From: Halalkalibacter suaedae
GTDB taxonomy: Bacteria > Bacillota > Bacilli > Bacillales > Bacillaceae_D
Assembly (NCBI RefSeq): GCF_017939705.1
Contig: NZ_JAGKSQ010000003.1
Span: 493,584-557,583 of the forward strand
Reading direction: 5' to 3'
DNA length: 64,000 nt
Part shown: positions 18,634 to 26,870 of the stretch, in pieces
Position numbering within the stretch: the first letter of the stretch is position 1
Layout: the number at the start of each line of letters is the position of its first letter
Translations under genes and position numbers: made by a program
The notes under the pieces: model-generated
Told to the model about the DNA's origin: nothing
Database searches by the model: none
Seen by the model: the letters and a program-made list of their open reading frames with translations, nothing else

Positions 18634-19737
18634 ATGAATCGATTAATGGGCGTCATTCATTTAGATGGTGAACAAGATTTGCTAAAGGAGTTAACTTATT
18701 TCCGCTGTGGTGCTGCAGTACCTTTTGGAGGACGCTACCGCATCATTGATTTTGTTTTATCAAATATGGTTCACTCTCGTATTCAAGATATTGCCGTGTT
18801 TACACGCCAAAAATACAGATCCCTTTTGGATCATCTTGACACAGGAAAGTCATGGGACTTAAACCGTAAACGCGGAGGTCTTTACATCTTACCCCCAGAT
18901 TGGAATGATCCAACCGACTTATCTAAGGGTGAATTGCAGCATTTTCATAATAATCGTGACTTTTTTGATAGAGGATTTGCTGATTACGTTCTTATCACAG
19001 GAACCCAGCATATCTGTTCGATTAATTATCAAGATATATTACGAGAGCATCTAGATACAGGTGCTGACGTAACAATGATCTATCATCCTACAGCTCAATT
19101 AGATAGTGAACATCGTTATGAAAAGAAGCTAGAGATTGATAGCGATGGATTAGTTACAGCGATCACGAATGATGCGACCAATTCAAACCTTTATATGGGC
19201 ATGTTTATCATTAGAAAAAAATTACTTATGGAAATCGTCGATAATTGTATTGCGAGACAAAAAGAACATCTTCTGCTAGATGGTATTTTCGGAAACTTAG
19301 ACCGCCTTGTCGTTCGTGGGCACGCCTATACGGGATACCATGCTTTAATTAATTCAATTGAGAGCTATTACAAGCACAGCATGAATTTACTAAAACCAGA
19401 ACATTTCCAACAATTATTCACACCATTAAGACCTATTTATACAAAAGTAAAGGATGAGGCTCCAACTTGTTATCGACAATCCTATGTCCACAATTCCCTT
19501 ATTGCAAATGGATGTGTAATCGAAGGAACAGTCGAAAATAGTATTCTCTTTCGTGGGGTGCATGTACACAAGGACGCTGTCATCCGTAATTCGATAGTGA
19601 TGCAGAGATGTGACATTCATCAAGGTGCTCTAGTTGAAAATTCAATTATAGACAAGGACAGTATTATTTCTGTAAATCGGACGATTGTTGGTGTCGCAGA
19701 GTATCCTTACTTGTTGGCAAAGCGCAAAGTCATATGA
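18634..19737 (+). CDS. glgD: GlgD, regulatory paralogue of ADP-glucose pyrophosphorylase
   Basis: 367 residues; the ATG follows GGAGAGGA, and a TTG six codons earlier is less likely. It is homologous to GlgC over its whole length (FGGRYRIIDFVLSNM, SWDLNRKRGGLYILPP, and the C-terminal beta-helix). The N-terminal phosphate loop is degenerate: the glycine-rich GGEGKRL of GlgC is replaced by the LDGEQDLLKEL region. This is the known trait of Bacillus GlgD, which forms a heterotetramer with GlgC and raises its activity. glgA begins 10 bases downstream. Confidence 0.93.
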   Translation: MNRLMGVIHLDGEQDLLKELTYFRCGAAVPFGGRYRIIDFVLSNMVHSRIQDIAVFTRQKYRSLLDHLDTGKSWDLNRKRGGLYILPPDWNDPTDLSKGELQHFHNNRDFFDRGFADYVLITGTQHICSINYQDILREHLDTGADVTMIYHPTAQLDSEHRYEKKLEIDSDGLVTAITNDATNSNLYMGMFIIRKKLLMEIVDNCIARQKEHLLLDGIFGNLDRLVVRGHAYTGYHALINSIESYYKHSMNLLKPEHFQQLFTPLRPIYTKVKDEAPTCYRQSYVHNSLIANGCVIEGTVENSILFRGVHVHKDAVIRNSIVMQRCDIHQGALVENSIIDKDSIISVNRTIVGVAEYPYLLAKRKVI

Positions 19738-19747
19738 GGAGGTTATC

Positions 19748-21238
19748 ATGAATATTACAATGGCCGCATCCGAATGTGCCCCGTTTTTCAAGACAGGTGG
19801 ATTAGCAGATGTTATTGGTTCCCTACCAAAGGCATTAGCAAAGAAAAAGCATTCCCTTACTGTTTTTTTACCTAAACACCGTTCCCTACCAGATGATATC
19901 GACCGTCAATTAGTATTTGAGGGATCCTTTGATGTATTTGTGAAATGGAGAAAGCAATATTGCGGTCTTTATTCACTCCAAAGTGAACAGGTAACTTATT
20001 ATTTTATTGATAATCAATACTATTTCAACCGAAATTCACTTTATGGGGAATACGATGATGCGGAACGATATATCTATTTTACTCATGCCATATTTCAATC
20101 TCTTGACTATCTTAATCTAGAACCAGACCTTATCCACTGCCATGATTGGCAAACTGGACTAATACCTGCTTATATAAAAGCAGGTGCTTATCCTAAGCCA
20201 ATAAAAACGATATTTACCATTCATAATTTACGTTATCAAGGTATCTTCCCTCTTTCTATCTTTGACGAACTAATCCATCTTGACTCCTATCATTTAGGCG
20301 GAGTTGAAATGAACGGGGCAATCAACTTTATGAAGTCCGCACTCATTCATTCAGATTGGCTAACAACGGTTAGTGAGACCTATGCCGAGGAAGTGCAATC
20401 ATCTTATTACGGAGAAGGGTTAGATCAGTTACTTAAACAACGGAGCCATGAACTAGCAGGTATTGTTAATGGTATTGATGATGAGTTATTTGATCCACTA
20501 AGTGATCCTACACTACCGACCAACTACTCAAATGACCCTCTATGTAAGGAACAGAACAAATTAGCTATTCAGGAAGAATTACATCTTGAATTAAATCCTA
20601 AAAAGCCAATGCTTGTTTTAATTAGTCGCTTGGTTGAAGAAAAAGGCCTTCATCTATTTACACATATCATTGATCGGTTAATGCACGAAAATATTCAACT
20701 TGTCGTGATGGGAACTGGTGATAGTCAATTTGAAGAACAATTCCATTCTTTCTCTCAAAGATATCCAGATCATTTCCGCTTTCTTTGTACATTTAATGAA
20801 TCAACCGCACGAAGACTATATGCAGCCTCTACCTTTTTTTTAATGCCTTCAAGATTCGAGCCATGCGGATTAAGTCAACTGATTGCCTTACGTTATGAAA
20901 CAGTTCCAATCGTTCGTGAAACTGGTGGTCTAAAAGATACCATCCAACCGTACAATGAATTCGAAGGAACAGGAAATGGGTTTTCATTTCTAAACTATAA
21001 TGCTGATGATTTCTATAACGTTATCCGTTATGCCATATCGATTTATAACAATCCAGACCATCGCAACACCCTTCTCGCCAATATTTATCAAACAAAGCTA
21101 AACTGGCAGCATTCAGCTTCTAAATACGAAGAACTCTATAAAAAAGTTACACTAGGAAATGAGGGAAATCTTCATGACGATGACCGTCCAGACATTAGCT
21201 CCACTGCTTACAGAGAAGCTACTCTCGTCCTTCGGTAA
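19748..21238 (+). CDS. glgA: Glycogen synthase (ADP-glucose type, GT5)
   Basis: 496 residues from the ATG preceded by GAGGAGG. It transfers glucose from ADP-glucose to the non-reducing end of glycogen. The N-terminal KTGGLADV loop that binds ADP-glucose, HDWQTGLIPAY, TIHNLRYQG, and the C-terminal PSRFEPCGLSQL..RETGGLKDT block are present. The reading frame continues about 22 residues past the usual end (near YEELYKKV) and runs 65 bases into glgP in another frame. The tail looks like read-through of a lost stop rather than a conserved domain. Confidence 0.95.
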   Translation: MNITMAASECAPFFKTGGLADVIGSLPKALAKKKHSLTVFLPKHRSLPDDIDRQLVFEGSFDVFVKWRKQYCGLYSLQSEQVTYYFIDNQYYFNRNSLYGEYDDAERYIYFTHAIFQSLDYLNLEPDLIHCHDWQTGLIPAYIKAGAYPKPIKTIFTIHNLRYQGIFPLSIFDELIHLDSYHLGGVEMNGAINFMKSALIHSDWLTTVSETYAEEVQSSYYGEGLDQLLKQRSHELAGIVNGIDDELFDPLSDPTLPTNYSNDPLCKEQNKLAIQEELHLELNPKKPMLVLISRLVEEKGLHLFTHIIDRLMHENIQLVVMGTGDSQFEEQFHSFSQRYPDHFRFLCTFNESTARRLYAASTFFLMPSRFEPCGLSQLIALRYETVPIVRETGGLKDTIQPYNEFEGTGNGFSFLNYNADDFYNVIRYAISIYNNPDHRNTLLANIYQTKLNWQHSASKYEELYKKVTLGNEGNLHDDDRPDISSTAYREATLVLR

Positions 21239-23597
21239 GACCGTAGACGAAGCGACTAATAAGGAAGTGTTCCAATCAATATGCTTGCTCATGAAAGAAT
21301 CCATTCATCCGAATTGGCAAACAACTCAGCAAAAATACGTCGAAGCGGAAAGTAAACAGGTCTATTATTTTTCAATGGAGTTTTTGCTTGGTCGCTTAGT
21401 TGAGACAAATTTACTAAACGCTGGGGAATTGGATTTATATAAAGACACATTAAGCTCAATGGGTTTTAATCCAGAAGAAGTCTTTCACGAGGAGCTTGAT
21501 GCGGGACTTGGTAATGGTGGACTCGGTCGGCTAGCCGCATGTTTTCTTGATTCACTATCCTCCCTGCAACTACCTGGTCATGGGATGGGGATTCGTTATA
21601 AATATGGACTATTTCAGCAAAAGGTTGTAGACGGACATCAAGTTGAATTACCTGACAACTGGTTACGTGATGAATATATGTGGGAGACGAAACGTGAAGA
21701 AAAAGCAATTGAAGTTCGATTTGGTGGGACAGTTGAAACAACGTATGAGGACGATAAATTAGTCTTTCATCATCACGATTATGAACGTGTGCTAGCCATT
21801 CCATATGATGTTCCAATTGTTGGCTTTGAAAATAAGACCGTCAATACACTTAGACTATGGAGTGCCGAATCGACAACAAACCATTTCCATTTCAACTCCA
21901 GTCGAGGTCATGACTATTATCACTATTTAGACTACAAGCGTTCGGTAGAGAAAATTTCTGAATTCCTCTATCCAGATGATTCATATTACGAGGGCAAAAT
22001 ATTAAGGTTGAAGCAGCAGTATTTTCTTGTCTCAGCTGGACTTCAAAGTATCTTAAGACGATTTAAAAAACAATATAAATGCTTTGATTTACTTCCTGAA
22101 AAAATTGTTCTTCAGATTAACGATACCCATCCTAGCTTAATCGTTCCTGAACTGATGAGAATTTTACTTGATGACGAAGGACTTAGTTGGGAGCAAGCTT
22201 GGAAAATCACTGAAAAGACCGTCGCTTATACCAACCATACAACATTAAGTGAAGCACTTGAAAAGTGGCCAGAAGCTATGATCGAGGATCTTTTCCCAAG
22301 ACTTTATATGATCATTCATGAGATTAATGAACGTTTTTGTAAAATGCTCTGGTTTGACTTTCCCGAATTAAGAGAGCAGATACCAGCAATGGCCATTATT
22401 TCCTATGGGAATATTCACATGGCTCACCTGGCCATGGTGGGAAGCTTCAGTATTAATGGTGTAGCAAGACTACATACAGACATCCTAAAAAACAGGGTAA
22501 TGAAGCCATTTAATATCGTCTATCCTGATCGTTTTAATAATAAAACAAATGGGATTACCCATCGTCGTTGGCTGCTAAATGTTAATCCCGATTTAGCAGA
22601 TGAAATCACAAAGACAATTGGCGATCAATGGATAAAGAAGCCCGAATTCCTTAAAAATCTTCAGTCGTTTGCTACAAACCCAGAGCTTCAAGAAAATATA
22701 GCAAAGGTTAAACATGAGAATAAAAAGAAATTAGCGACCTTTATTAAAGATCAATATGGAATCACGATAAATGACCAATCAATCGTAGATGTTCATATTA
22801 AACGCCTTCATGGCTACAAACGACAATTATTAAATTTGTTTCACATTATTTATCTGTATAATCAATGCATCGAGAATCCTTCTCTCGACCTTTACCCTAG
22901 AACATTTATCTTTGGAGCGAAAGCAGCTCCTGGCTATACCTTTGCTAAGCATGTTATCAAATTAATAAATGCTGTAGCAGAGAAGGTAAATAATCACCCC
23001 CATGTCCGCGACAAAGTAAAAGTTGTATTCATGGAAAATTATCAGGTAAGTTTAGCAGAGCGGATTATTCCGGCTGCCGACGTTAGTGAACAAATTTCAA
23101 CGGCAAGTAAAGAGGCCTCAGGAACTGGTAATATGAAACTAATGATGAATGGGGCTTTGACAATCGGTACGGAAGATGGAGCAAACGTCGAAATCCGAGA
23201 ACGTGTTGGAGCAGAAAACATCTTCACATTCGGTCTATCTTCAGAAGAGGTTTTTAGCCATCAGCACCGAGGCGATTATCGGGCAAGAGACTACTACAAT
23301 AATGATTCACGAATTAAACAAATAATGGATCTTCTTGTTAATGAGCATTTCTCAAATGATGACGTCGAGTTTAAGGACATTTTCTATTCCTTGCTCTTCA
23401 ATAATGATGAGTATTTCGTATTAAAAGATTTTGATAGTTATATTTCTGCACAACAAGCTGTTGAATTAACATACCGTAATCAATCAAGCTGGCTGCAAAA
23501 AAGCATCATTAATATAGCACATTCAGGTTACTTTTCTAGTGATCGCACCATCCAACAATATGCGAAAGACATTTGGAACATCAAACCACAGAGATAG
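21174..23597 (+). CDS. glgP: Glycogen phosphorylase (GT35)
   Basis: 807 residues from the ATG 7 bases after GAGGGA; an ATG at 21159 lies upstream of that site. It releases glucose-1-phosphate from glycogen ends using PLP. Visible are FSMEFLLGRL, GLGNGGLGRLAACFLDS, the PLP-lysine motif EASGTGNMKLMMNGALTIGT and GANVEIRERVG. It overlaps the 3' end of glgA by 65 bases, so its translation is probably coupled to glgA. It ends the operon; a hairpin follows 30 bases later. Confidence 0.96.
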   Translation: MTMTVQTLAPLLTEKLLSSFGKTVDEATNKEVFQSICLLMKESIHPNWQTTQQKYVEAESKQVYYFSMEFLLGRLVETNLLNAGELDLYKDTLSSMGFNPEEVFHEELDAGLGNGGLGRLAACFLDSLSSLQLPGHGMGIRYKYGLFQQKVVDGHQVELPDNWLRDEYMWETKREEKAIEVRFGGTVETTYEDDKLVFHHHDYERVLAIPYDVPIVGFENKTVNTLRLWSAESTTNHFHFNSSRGHDYYHYLDYKRSVEKISEFLYPDDSYYEGKILRLKQQYFLVSAGLQSILRRFKKQYKCFDLLPEKIVLQINDTHPSLIVPELMRILLDDEGLSWEQAWKITEKTVAYTNHTTLSEALEKWPEAMIEDLFPRLYMIIHEINERFCKMLWFDFPELREQIPAMAIISYGNIHMAHLAMVGSFSINGVARLHTDILKNRVMKPFNIVYPDRFNNKTNGITHRRWLLNVNPDLADEITKTIGDQWIKKPEFLKNLQSFATNPELQENIAKVKHENKKKLATFIKDQYGITINDQSIVDVHIKRLHGYKRQLLNLFHIIYLYNQCIENPSLDLYPRTFIFGAKAAPGYTFAKHVIKLINAVAEKVNNHPHVRDKVKVVFMENYQVSLAERIIPAADVSEQISTASKEASGTGNMKLMMNGALTIGTEDGANVEIRERVGAENIFTFGLSSEEVFSHQHRGDYRARDYYNNDSRIKQIMDLLVNEHFSNDDVEFKDIFYSLLFNNDEYFVLKDFDSYISAQQAVELTYRNQSSWLQKSIINIAHSGYFSSDRTIQQYAKDIWNIKPQR

Positions 23598-23627
23598 AAA
23601 TACGATTCTCTAACCAATAAGCTAAGC

Positions 23628-23678
23628 CGTCGCATTTAATGCCTTTTATGAGTCTTATTCTCATAAAAGGCAAGCGAC
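23628..23678 (+). terminator. Hairpin after glgP
   Basis: GCCTTTTATGAG pairs perfectly with CTCATAAAAGGC around TCTTATT, with an outer CGTCGC/GCGACG pair. There is no T-run, so it is either a weak terminator or an RNA-stabilising 3' hairpin. Confidence 0.65.
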
Positions 23679-23715
23679 GATTCTGCTAATGCCAATATTT
23701 AATTGATGTCTTCCA

Positions 23716-24339
23716 TTAAGCTACAATGAAGCTTCCCTTTAACTCATTCCCCCAATACAATTGGCAGCAATCACCACTTCTAAGCGGACCAACGCCTTGT
23801 GGGGTTCCAGTAAAAATTAGATCGCCGCTGCCCAGACCAAAACTCTCTTGGCATTCATCAACTATCGTTTGAAAAGGAAACAGCATGTTTTTTATATTGC
23901 CAACTTGGACAATCTTGTCGTTGATAACAAAAGAGAAATCGTGATTGTAGCAATCATCATTACCCTCAAATATCCAAAATGGAGTCACGATGGCCGAATT
24001 CTTAAATCCCTTTGCTCGTAGCCACGGATGACCCTTCTTCTTTAATTCTGTCTGCACATCACGCAGAGTTAAATCAAGACCAAGTGCCATATGACTGACT
24101 ACATCCTCAACTAGGTCACCTTTCTTAACCTTTTGTTGTACATGTAACACCATTTCAATTTCATAATGAATTTCACCTTGATTAGTAGGTAAATTGATTA
24201 TCTGATTGCTTGTTTCAACGTAAGCATGCGTTGGCTTTGAAAAAAGCAGTGGTTGGTCAGGTATATCGTTTCCGAGCTCATTCGCATGCTCTGCATAATT
24301 ACGACCTATACAATAAATATTTTTAGGAACGATCAACAT
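23716..24339 (-). CDS. Fumarylacetoacetate hydrolase (FAH) family protein
   Basis: 207 residues, the short single-domain form. Signature blocks are YCIGRNYAEHANEL, LLFSKPTHAYV, HYEIEMVLHV (metal-binding Glu-x-Glu), ALGLDLTLRDVQ (metal-binding Asp) and FTGTPQGVGPL near the end. The family includes acylpyruvases and oxaloacetate decarboxylases; this gene could be either. It is convergent with glgP and has a GGAGG site before its ATG. Confidence 0.9.
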   Translation of the reverse strand: MLIVPKNIYCIGRNYAEHANELGNDIPDQPLLFSKPTHAYVETSNQIINLPTNQGEIHYEIEMVLHVQQKVKKGDLVEDVVSHMALGLDLTLRDVQTELKKKGHPWLRAKGFKNSAIVTPFWIFEGNDDCYNHDFSFVINDKIVQVGNIKNMLFPFQTIVDECQESFGLGSGDLIFTGTPQGVGPLRSGDCCQLYWGNELKGSFIVA

Positions 24340-24574
24340 ATGTTACCTCCCTTCACGTAAGTAACTTTCGATAATAGGGACCTATTTACCTGCTGTACAC
24401 TTAAAAATATCCCTTTTTAGCAACCTAAATAATTTCTTATTTTTTGTTGAGACCTGTCGGAAAAATTGGAATGATAATGCTAATCGTCTCATATTAATTA
24501 TGGTATGATTTATTTAGATAAATAACGATTTGTATCGTGAATGATCTTCTTTTTCTAAATTACTGAAAATTAAG

Positions 24575-24661
24575 AAAAAGGGCAAACTTGTTGAAAAGCA
24601 AGGACGCAAAACCACAGATCTAAGGTACATACACTATGATGGCTGGGTTACCGAAAAGATG
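24575..24661 (+). ncRNA. Cyclic-di-GMP-I (GEMM-I) riboswitch
   Basis: The conserved GEMM-I skeleton is easy to read: GGGCAAAC (24580-24587), a five-pair stem TTGTT/AGCAA closed by a GAAA tetraloop (24593-24596), GGACGCAAA (24602-24610), CCACAGATCTAAG, a variable P3 arm, then CTGGGTTACCG (24643-24653). This follows the order and spacing of Vibrio Vc2 and Bacillus class I c-di-GMP aptamers. The AGGAGGA ribosome-binding site of the next gene begins right after the aptamer, which points to control of translation, although a second mechanism cannot be excluded. An upstream hairpin CTTTTTCT/AGAAAAAG at about 24550-24580 overlaps the P1 region and may be the competing fold. An extended -10 (TGGTATGAT) lies at 24501-24509. 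Whether ligand turns the gene on or off cannot be told. Confidence 0.88.
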
Positions 24662-24672
24662 GAGGAATCCGA

Positions 24673-24849
24673 ATGTTGTCTGTACGATCCCATGATTTTA
24701 ATGAAGTCAATGAGCGTGAATGGGAAGAATTATTATTAGAAGCAAAAGAAATTGGTTTATCTCCAGATGAAATTAGGCAATTCCTCAAACAAACTAACAA
24801 TCATACTTTACAAATACAAATGGTAAATCCACTGAAACAATTCCTCTAA
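24673..24849 (+). CDS. SinI-family antirepressor, riboswitch-controlled
   Basis: 58 residues, too short for standard gene callers. The segment REWEELLLEAKEIGLSPDEI (residues 15-34) followed by RQFLKQ matches the SinI/SinR dimerisation hook (in SinI: EWVELMVEAKE..ISPEEIRKYL). SinI binds SinR through this helix pair and strips it from DNA. There is no DNA-binding domain, as expected of an antirepressor. The ATG is 7 bases after AGGAGGA and directly follows the c-di-GMP aptamer. A terminator follows, so the gene is transcribed alone. A second, standard sinI gene lies beside sinR at 60087-60206. The partner (SinR at 59641-59979, or another SinR-like protein) is inferred. Confidence 0.85.
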   Translation: MLSVRSHDFNEVNEREWEELLLEAKEIGLSPDEIRQFLKQTNNHTLQIQMVNPLKQFL

Positions 24850-24865
24850 CAAACAATCGTATTTA

Positions 24866-24912
24866 TAAAAAAAGAGTGATCCATTATCTCAGATGGTCAC
24901 TCTTTTTTACTT
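24866..24912 (+). terminator. Bidirectional intrinsic terminator after the SinI-type gene
   Basis: AAAAAAGAGTGATCCA pairs with TGGTCACTCTTTTTT around a 10-base loop. It closes the plus-strand antirepressor gene and could also serve the minus-strand GNAT gene. Confidence 0.92.
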
Positions 24913-24965
24913 TCTTCTTTAATCATACTTATGTTAACTAATTACTTCTCAAAAGATATGTTGCT

Positions 24966-25571
24966 TTAAACCCTTGTTAACCCCGGCTTCCTGGTAGGAG
25001 GGAAATGAACCTCCTCTATCTTCAAAAGTCTTTTCAAGGTCTCGGTATCATTCATTATTCCTTCTATATCTAGGCACACCGGTACTAACGATGTAGTTGG
25101 ACCTATAAAAGTGTCGTCCTTCTGTTCAACTGCTAAACCAAAGGCAATTCGAGTCATCCGAAAGAACCGTTGTTCCATCAATCCTATATAGTATTTAGGG
25201 TCGTGTTTCAAGGCATGGTCATAGAAAATTTGCAATATCGTTGAGAAATGTCCTTGGCGTTGATAGTGCTCATGAATGCATATTTTATCAATCTCCCAGA
25301 CTCGCTTTTGATGTGTAATTATTTCGGACTGCTCAATAAAGTGACTTCTTCCTACCACTGTACTACTGGGATTAGCCGGATCATATGGAATAAATTCAAC
25401 CGTACCTATGACTTGTTTACTTCTGAATAGGTGTTCACGTGGAAGAATCATATTGTAGCGAATTCCGTTACTAGCATAGGGATCATTCATCCAGCCGTAT
25501 TTTTCACAGAAAAATTCCCAGGTATTTTGGAATTGCCTTTGTTGCTTTTTTGTTCGTACGATTTCATACAT
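24966..25571 (-). CDS. GNAT-fold acyltransferase-like protein
   Basis: 201 residues with the layout of GNAT/N-acyl-amino-acid-synthase-like proteins: a strand with SKQVIGTVEFIPYD, then EIDKICIHEHYQRQGHFSTIL, where RQGHFS replaces the usual Q/RxxGxG/A acetyl-CoA loop. The tail is variable (PTRKPGLTRV). It lies just downstream of the second lasso precursor-like gene but behind a terminator and with its own AGGAGG site, so membership in the lasso cluster is uncertain. Substrate unknown. Confidence 0.65.
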   Translation of the reverse strand: MYEIVRTKKQQRQFQNTWEFFCEKYGWMNDPYASNGIRYNMILPREHLFRSKQVIGTVEFIPYDPANPSSTVVGRSHFIEQSEIITHQKRVWEIDKICIHEHYQRQGHFSTILQIFYDHALKHDPKYYIGLMEQRFFRMTRIAFGLAVEQKDDTFIGPTTSLVPVCLDIEGIMNDTETLKRLLKIEEVHFPPTRKPGLTRV

Positions 25572-25586
25572 AGTAATTGCCTCCTA

Positions 25587-25625
25587 CAAGAAAACCCCCT
25601 GCATACTGCAAGGAGTTTTCTTGTT
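25587..25625 (-). terminator. Terminator at the end of the lasso cluster
   Basis: AAGAAAACTCCTTGCA pairs with TGCAGGGGGTTTTCTT with two wobbles or mismatches, followed on the minus strand by a short G/T stretch. It begins 6 bases after the second precursor-like gene. Confidence 0.85.
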
Positions 25626-25630
25626 AACTA

Positions 25631-25774
25631 TTAACTACCAAATCCTCCACCACTGCCATCACCGCCACTATCATCTCCACTGATCCCCCCACCGTTTTTA
25701 GGTGGTGACCAAAACTTCATCGTTTCACTAACATCCAGTACTTCCAATGCAGGTTGCTTCCAATCTTTCTTCAA
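25631..25774 (-). CDS. Second lasso-type precursor peptide with glycine-rich core
   Basis: 47 residues from a TTG start, 8 bases after AGAGGGG; the longer open frame to 25897 has no better site. The leader KKDWKQPALEVLDVSETM has the W-x-x-P recognition motif and the Thr at -2 of paeninodin-type precursors and closely parallels the leader of the gene at 31811. The remaining 28 residues (KFWSPPKNGGG..., ending GSGGGFGS) are rich in Gly, Ser and Asp. There is no acidic residue at core positions 7-9 and position 1 would be Lys, so a standard lasso ring is not possible if cleavage is after TM. The C-terminal Ser fits phosphorylation by the cluster kinase. It might be a decoy, a linear phosphopeptide or a different RiPP. 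Confidence 0.65.
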   Translation of the reverse strand: MKKDWKQPALEVLDVSETMKFWSPPKNGGGISGDDSGGDGSGGGFGS

Positions 25775-25903
25775 AGCTTCAAACCCCTCTCTTGTTCTTA
25801 ATTGAGAACATAGCTTCATATTCTCACCATTTCTAGAAATTGTCAATATTATTTTAGTATTTACCCAGACTAGTAATTTCCCTCTAGAACAGGACAACCA
25901 ACC

Positions 25904-26806
25904 TCACCCTCGCCTAAGTACTATCTTATTAATCTCCGGAGGATTAAAAAGTCTAAAGGCCAAAAAAGAAATCGCATCGCTCGTACCCAGCCCGGCACTT
26001 ACATATTGCTGTACGCCGCGATACTCCCACCACCCTTTAACCCGGTCTTGCGGAGGGAATAGCCCACTACGCTCGTACCATGCCTCTGGAACAAAGAAAG
26101 CACCTAGAAAGGGAAGACGGAGTTGGCCACCGTGATAATGTCCCGCAATAAGGAGATCATATTTCCCCATTTCTATACCGCGATCATTTGCAAGGTGGTC
26201 CATTCTTATGTCAACAATCGGATAGTGATTAAGAGCAATCAACGTCTCATTATCATCTAACTGGTTAATCGCCTCTACACGATCTGCAGGAAATACCGAC
26301 TCATCAAAATGAGTAAAGAAAAGACTTGAGTCTCCTCTCTTGATGAATTGAATTCCCTCTAGCAACTGAACGCCTCTTTTCTCCAGCCCTTGAGCAAATT
26401 CATTCTTTTCAAATCTATCACCAACTCTTATGTAATTAGTAGGGTCGGCATTACCTGGGATGTAAAAGGCATTTTCTTTCTGCTGCAATCCTTCTATAAG
26501 AGAATAAACCACGGGGTAATTTAAACTCCGACTGTCATCTAATAGATCACCGGTAAAAGCAAGCATGTCATAATCGATTGACTCAATAGCTTCAATTAAC
26601 CGATTCTGCTTCTCCCCAAATTCTTTCTCATGCAAATCTGTAACCTGCATAATCGTAAAACCGTCAAACTCTTCCGGAAGGTCTTTTAGCACTATTTCTT
26701 GCTCTACAATCACAACCCGTTGATTGTCCCATACTGTAAATAAAATCAGAACAACAAATACTACTAAAAGCAACATGATTCTTTTTCTTCTCCATTTCTT
26801 CTTCAC
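25904..26806 (-). CDS. Membrane-anchored metallophosphoesterase
   Basis: 300 residues: an N-terminal basic stretch and one TM helix (residues about 10-25), then a calcineurin-like phosphoesterase domain with all metal motifs in order: TDLHEKEFG, TGDLLDD, PGNADP, NHYP and GHYHGGQ. It resembles the YkuE/YaeI group, which act outside the membrane. It lies 64 bases downstream of the lasso exporter and ahead of the second precursor. A role in removing or trimming the phosphate that the cluster kinase adds is possible but only inferred from position. Confidence 0.85.
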   Translation of the reverse strand: MKKKWRRKRIMLLLVVFVVLILFTVWDNQRVVIVEQEIVLKDLPEEFDGFTIMQVTDLHEKEFGEKQNRLIEAIESIDYDMLAFTGDLLDDSRSLNYPVVYSLIEGLQQKENAFYIPGNADPTNYIRVGDRFEKNEFAQGLEKRGVQLLEGIQFIKRGDSSLFFTHFDESVFPADRVEAINQLDDNETLIALNHYPIVDIRMDHLANDRGIEMGKYDLLIAGHYHGGQLRLPFLGAFFVPEAWYERSGLFPPQDRVKGWWEYRGVQQYVSAGLGTSDAISFLAFRLFNPPEINKIVLRRG

Positions 26807-26870
26807 TGCAAACCCCCTCCTAATACAAGGGTTAGCCCAAAATATGGACCACCCTTTTATAACAAAATCC

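Noticed and set aside
24966..25571. Autoinducer (AHL) synthase
   Set aside because: The GNAT-like fold is shared with AHL synthases, but the key residues of LuxI proteins are not visible and AHL signalling is not typical of these bacteria.
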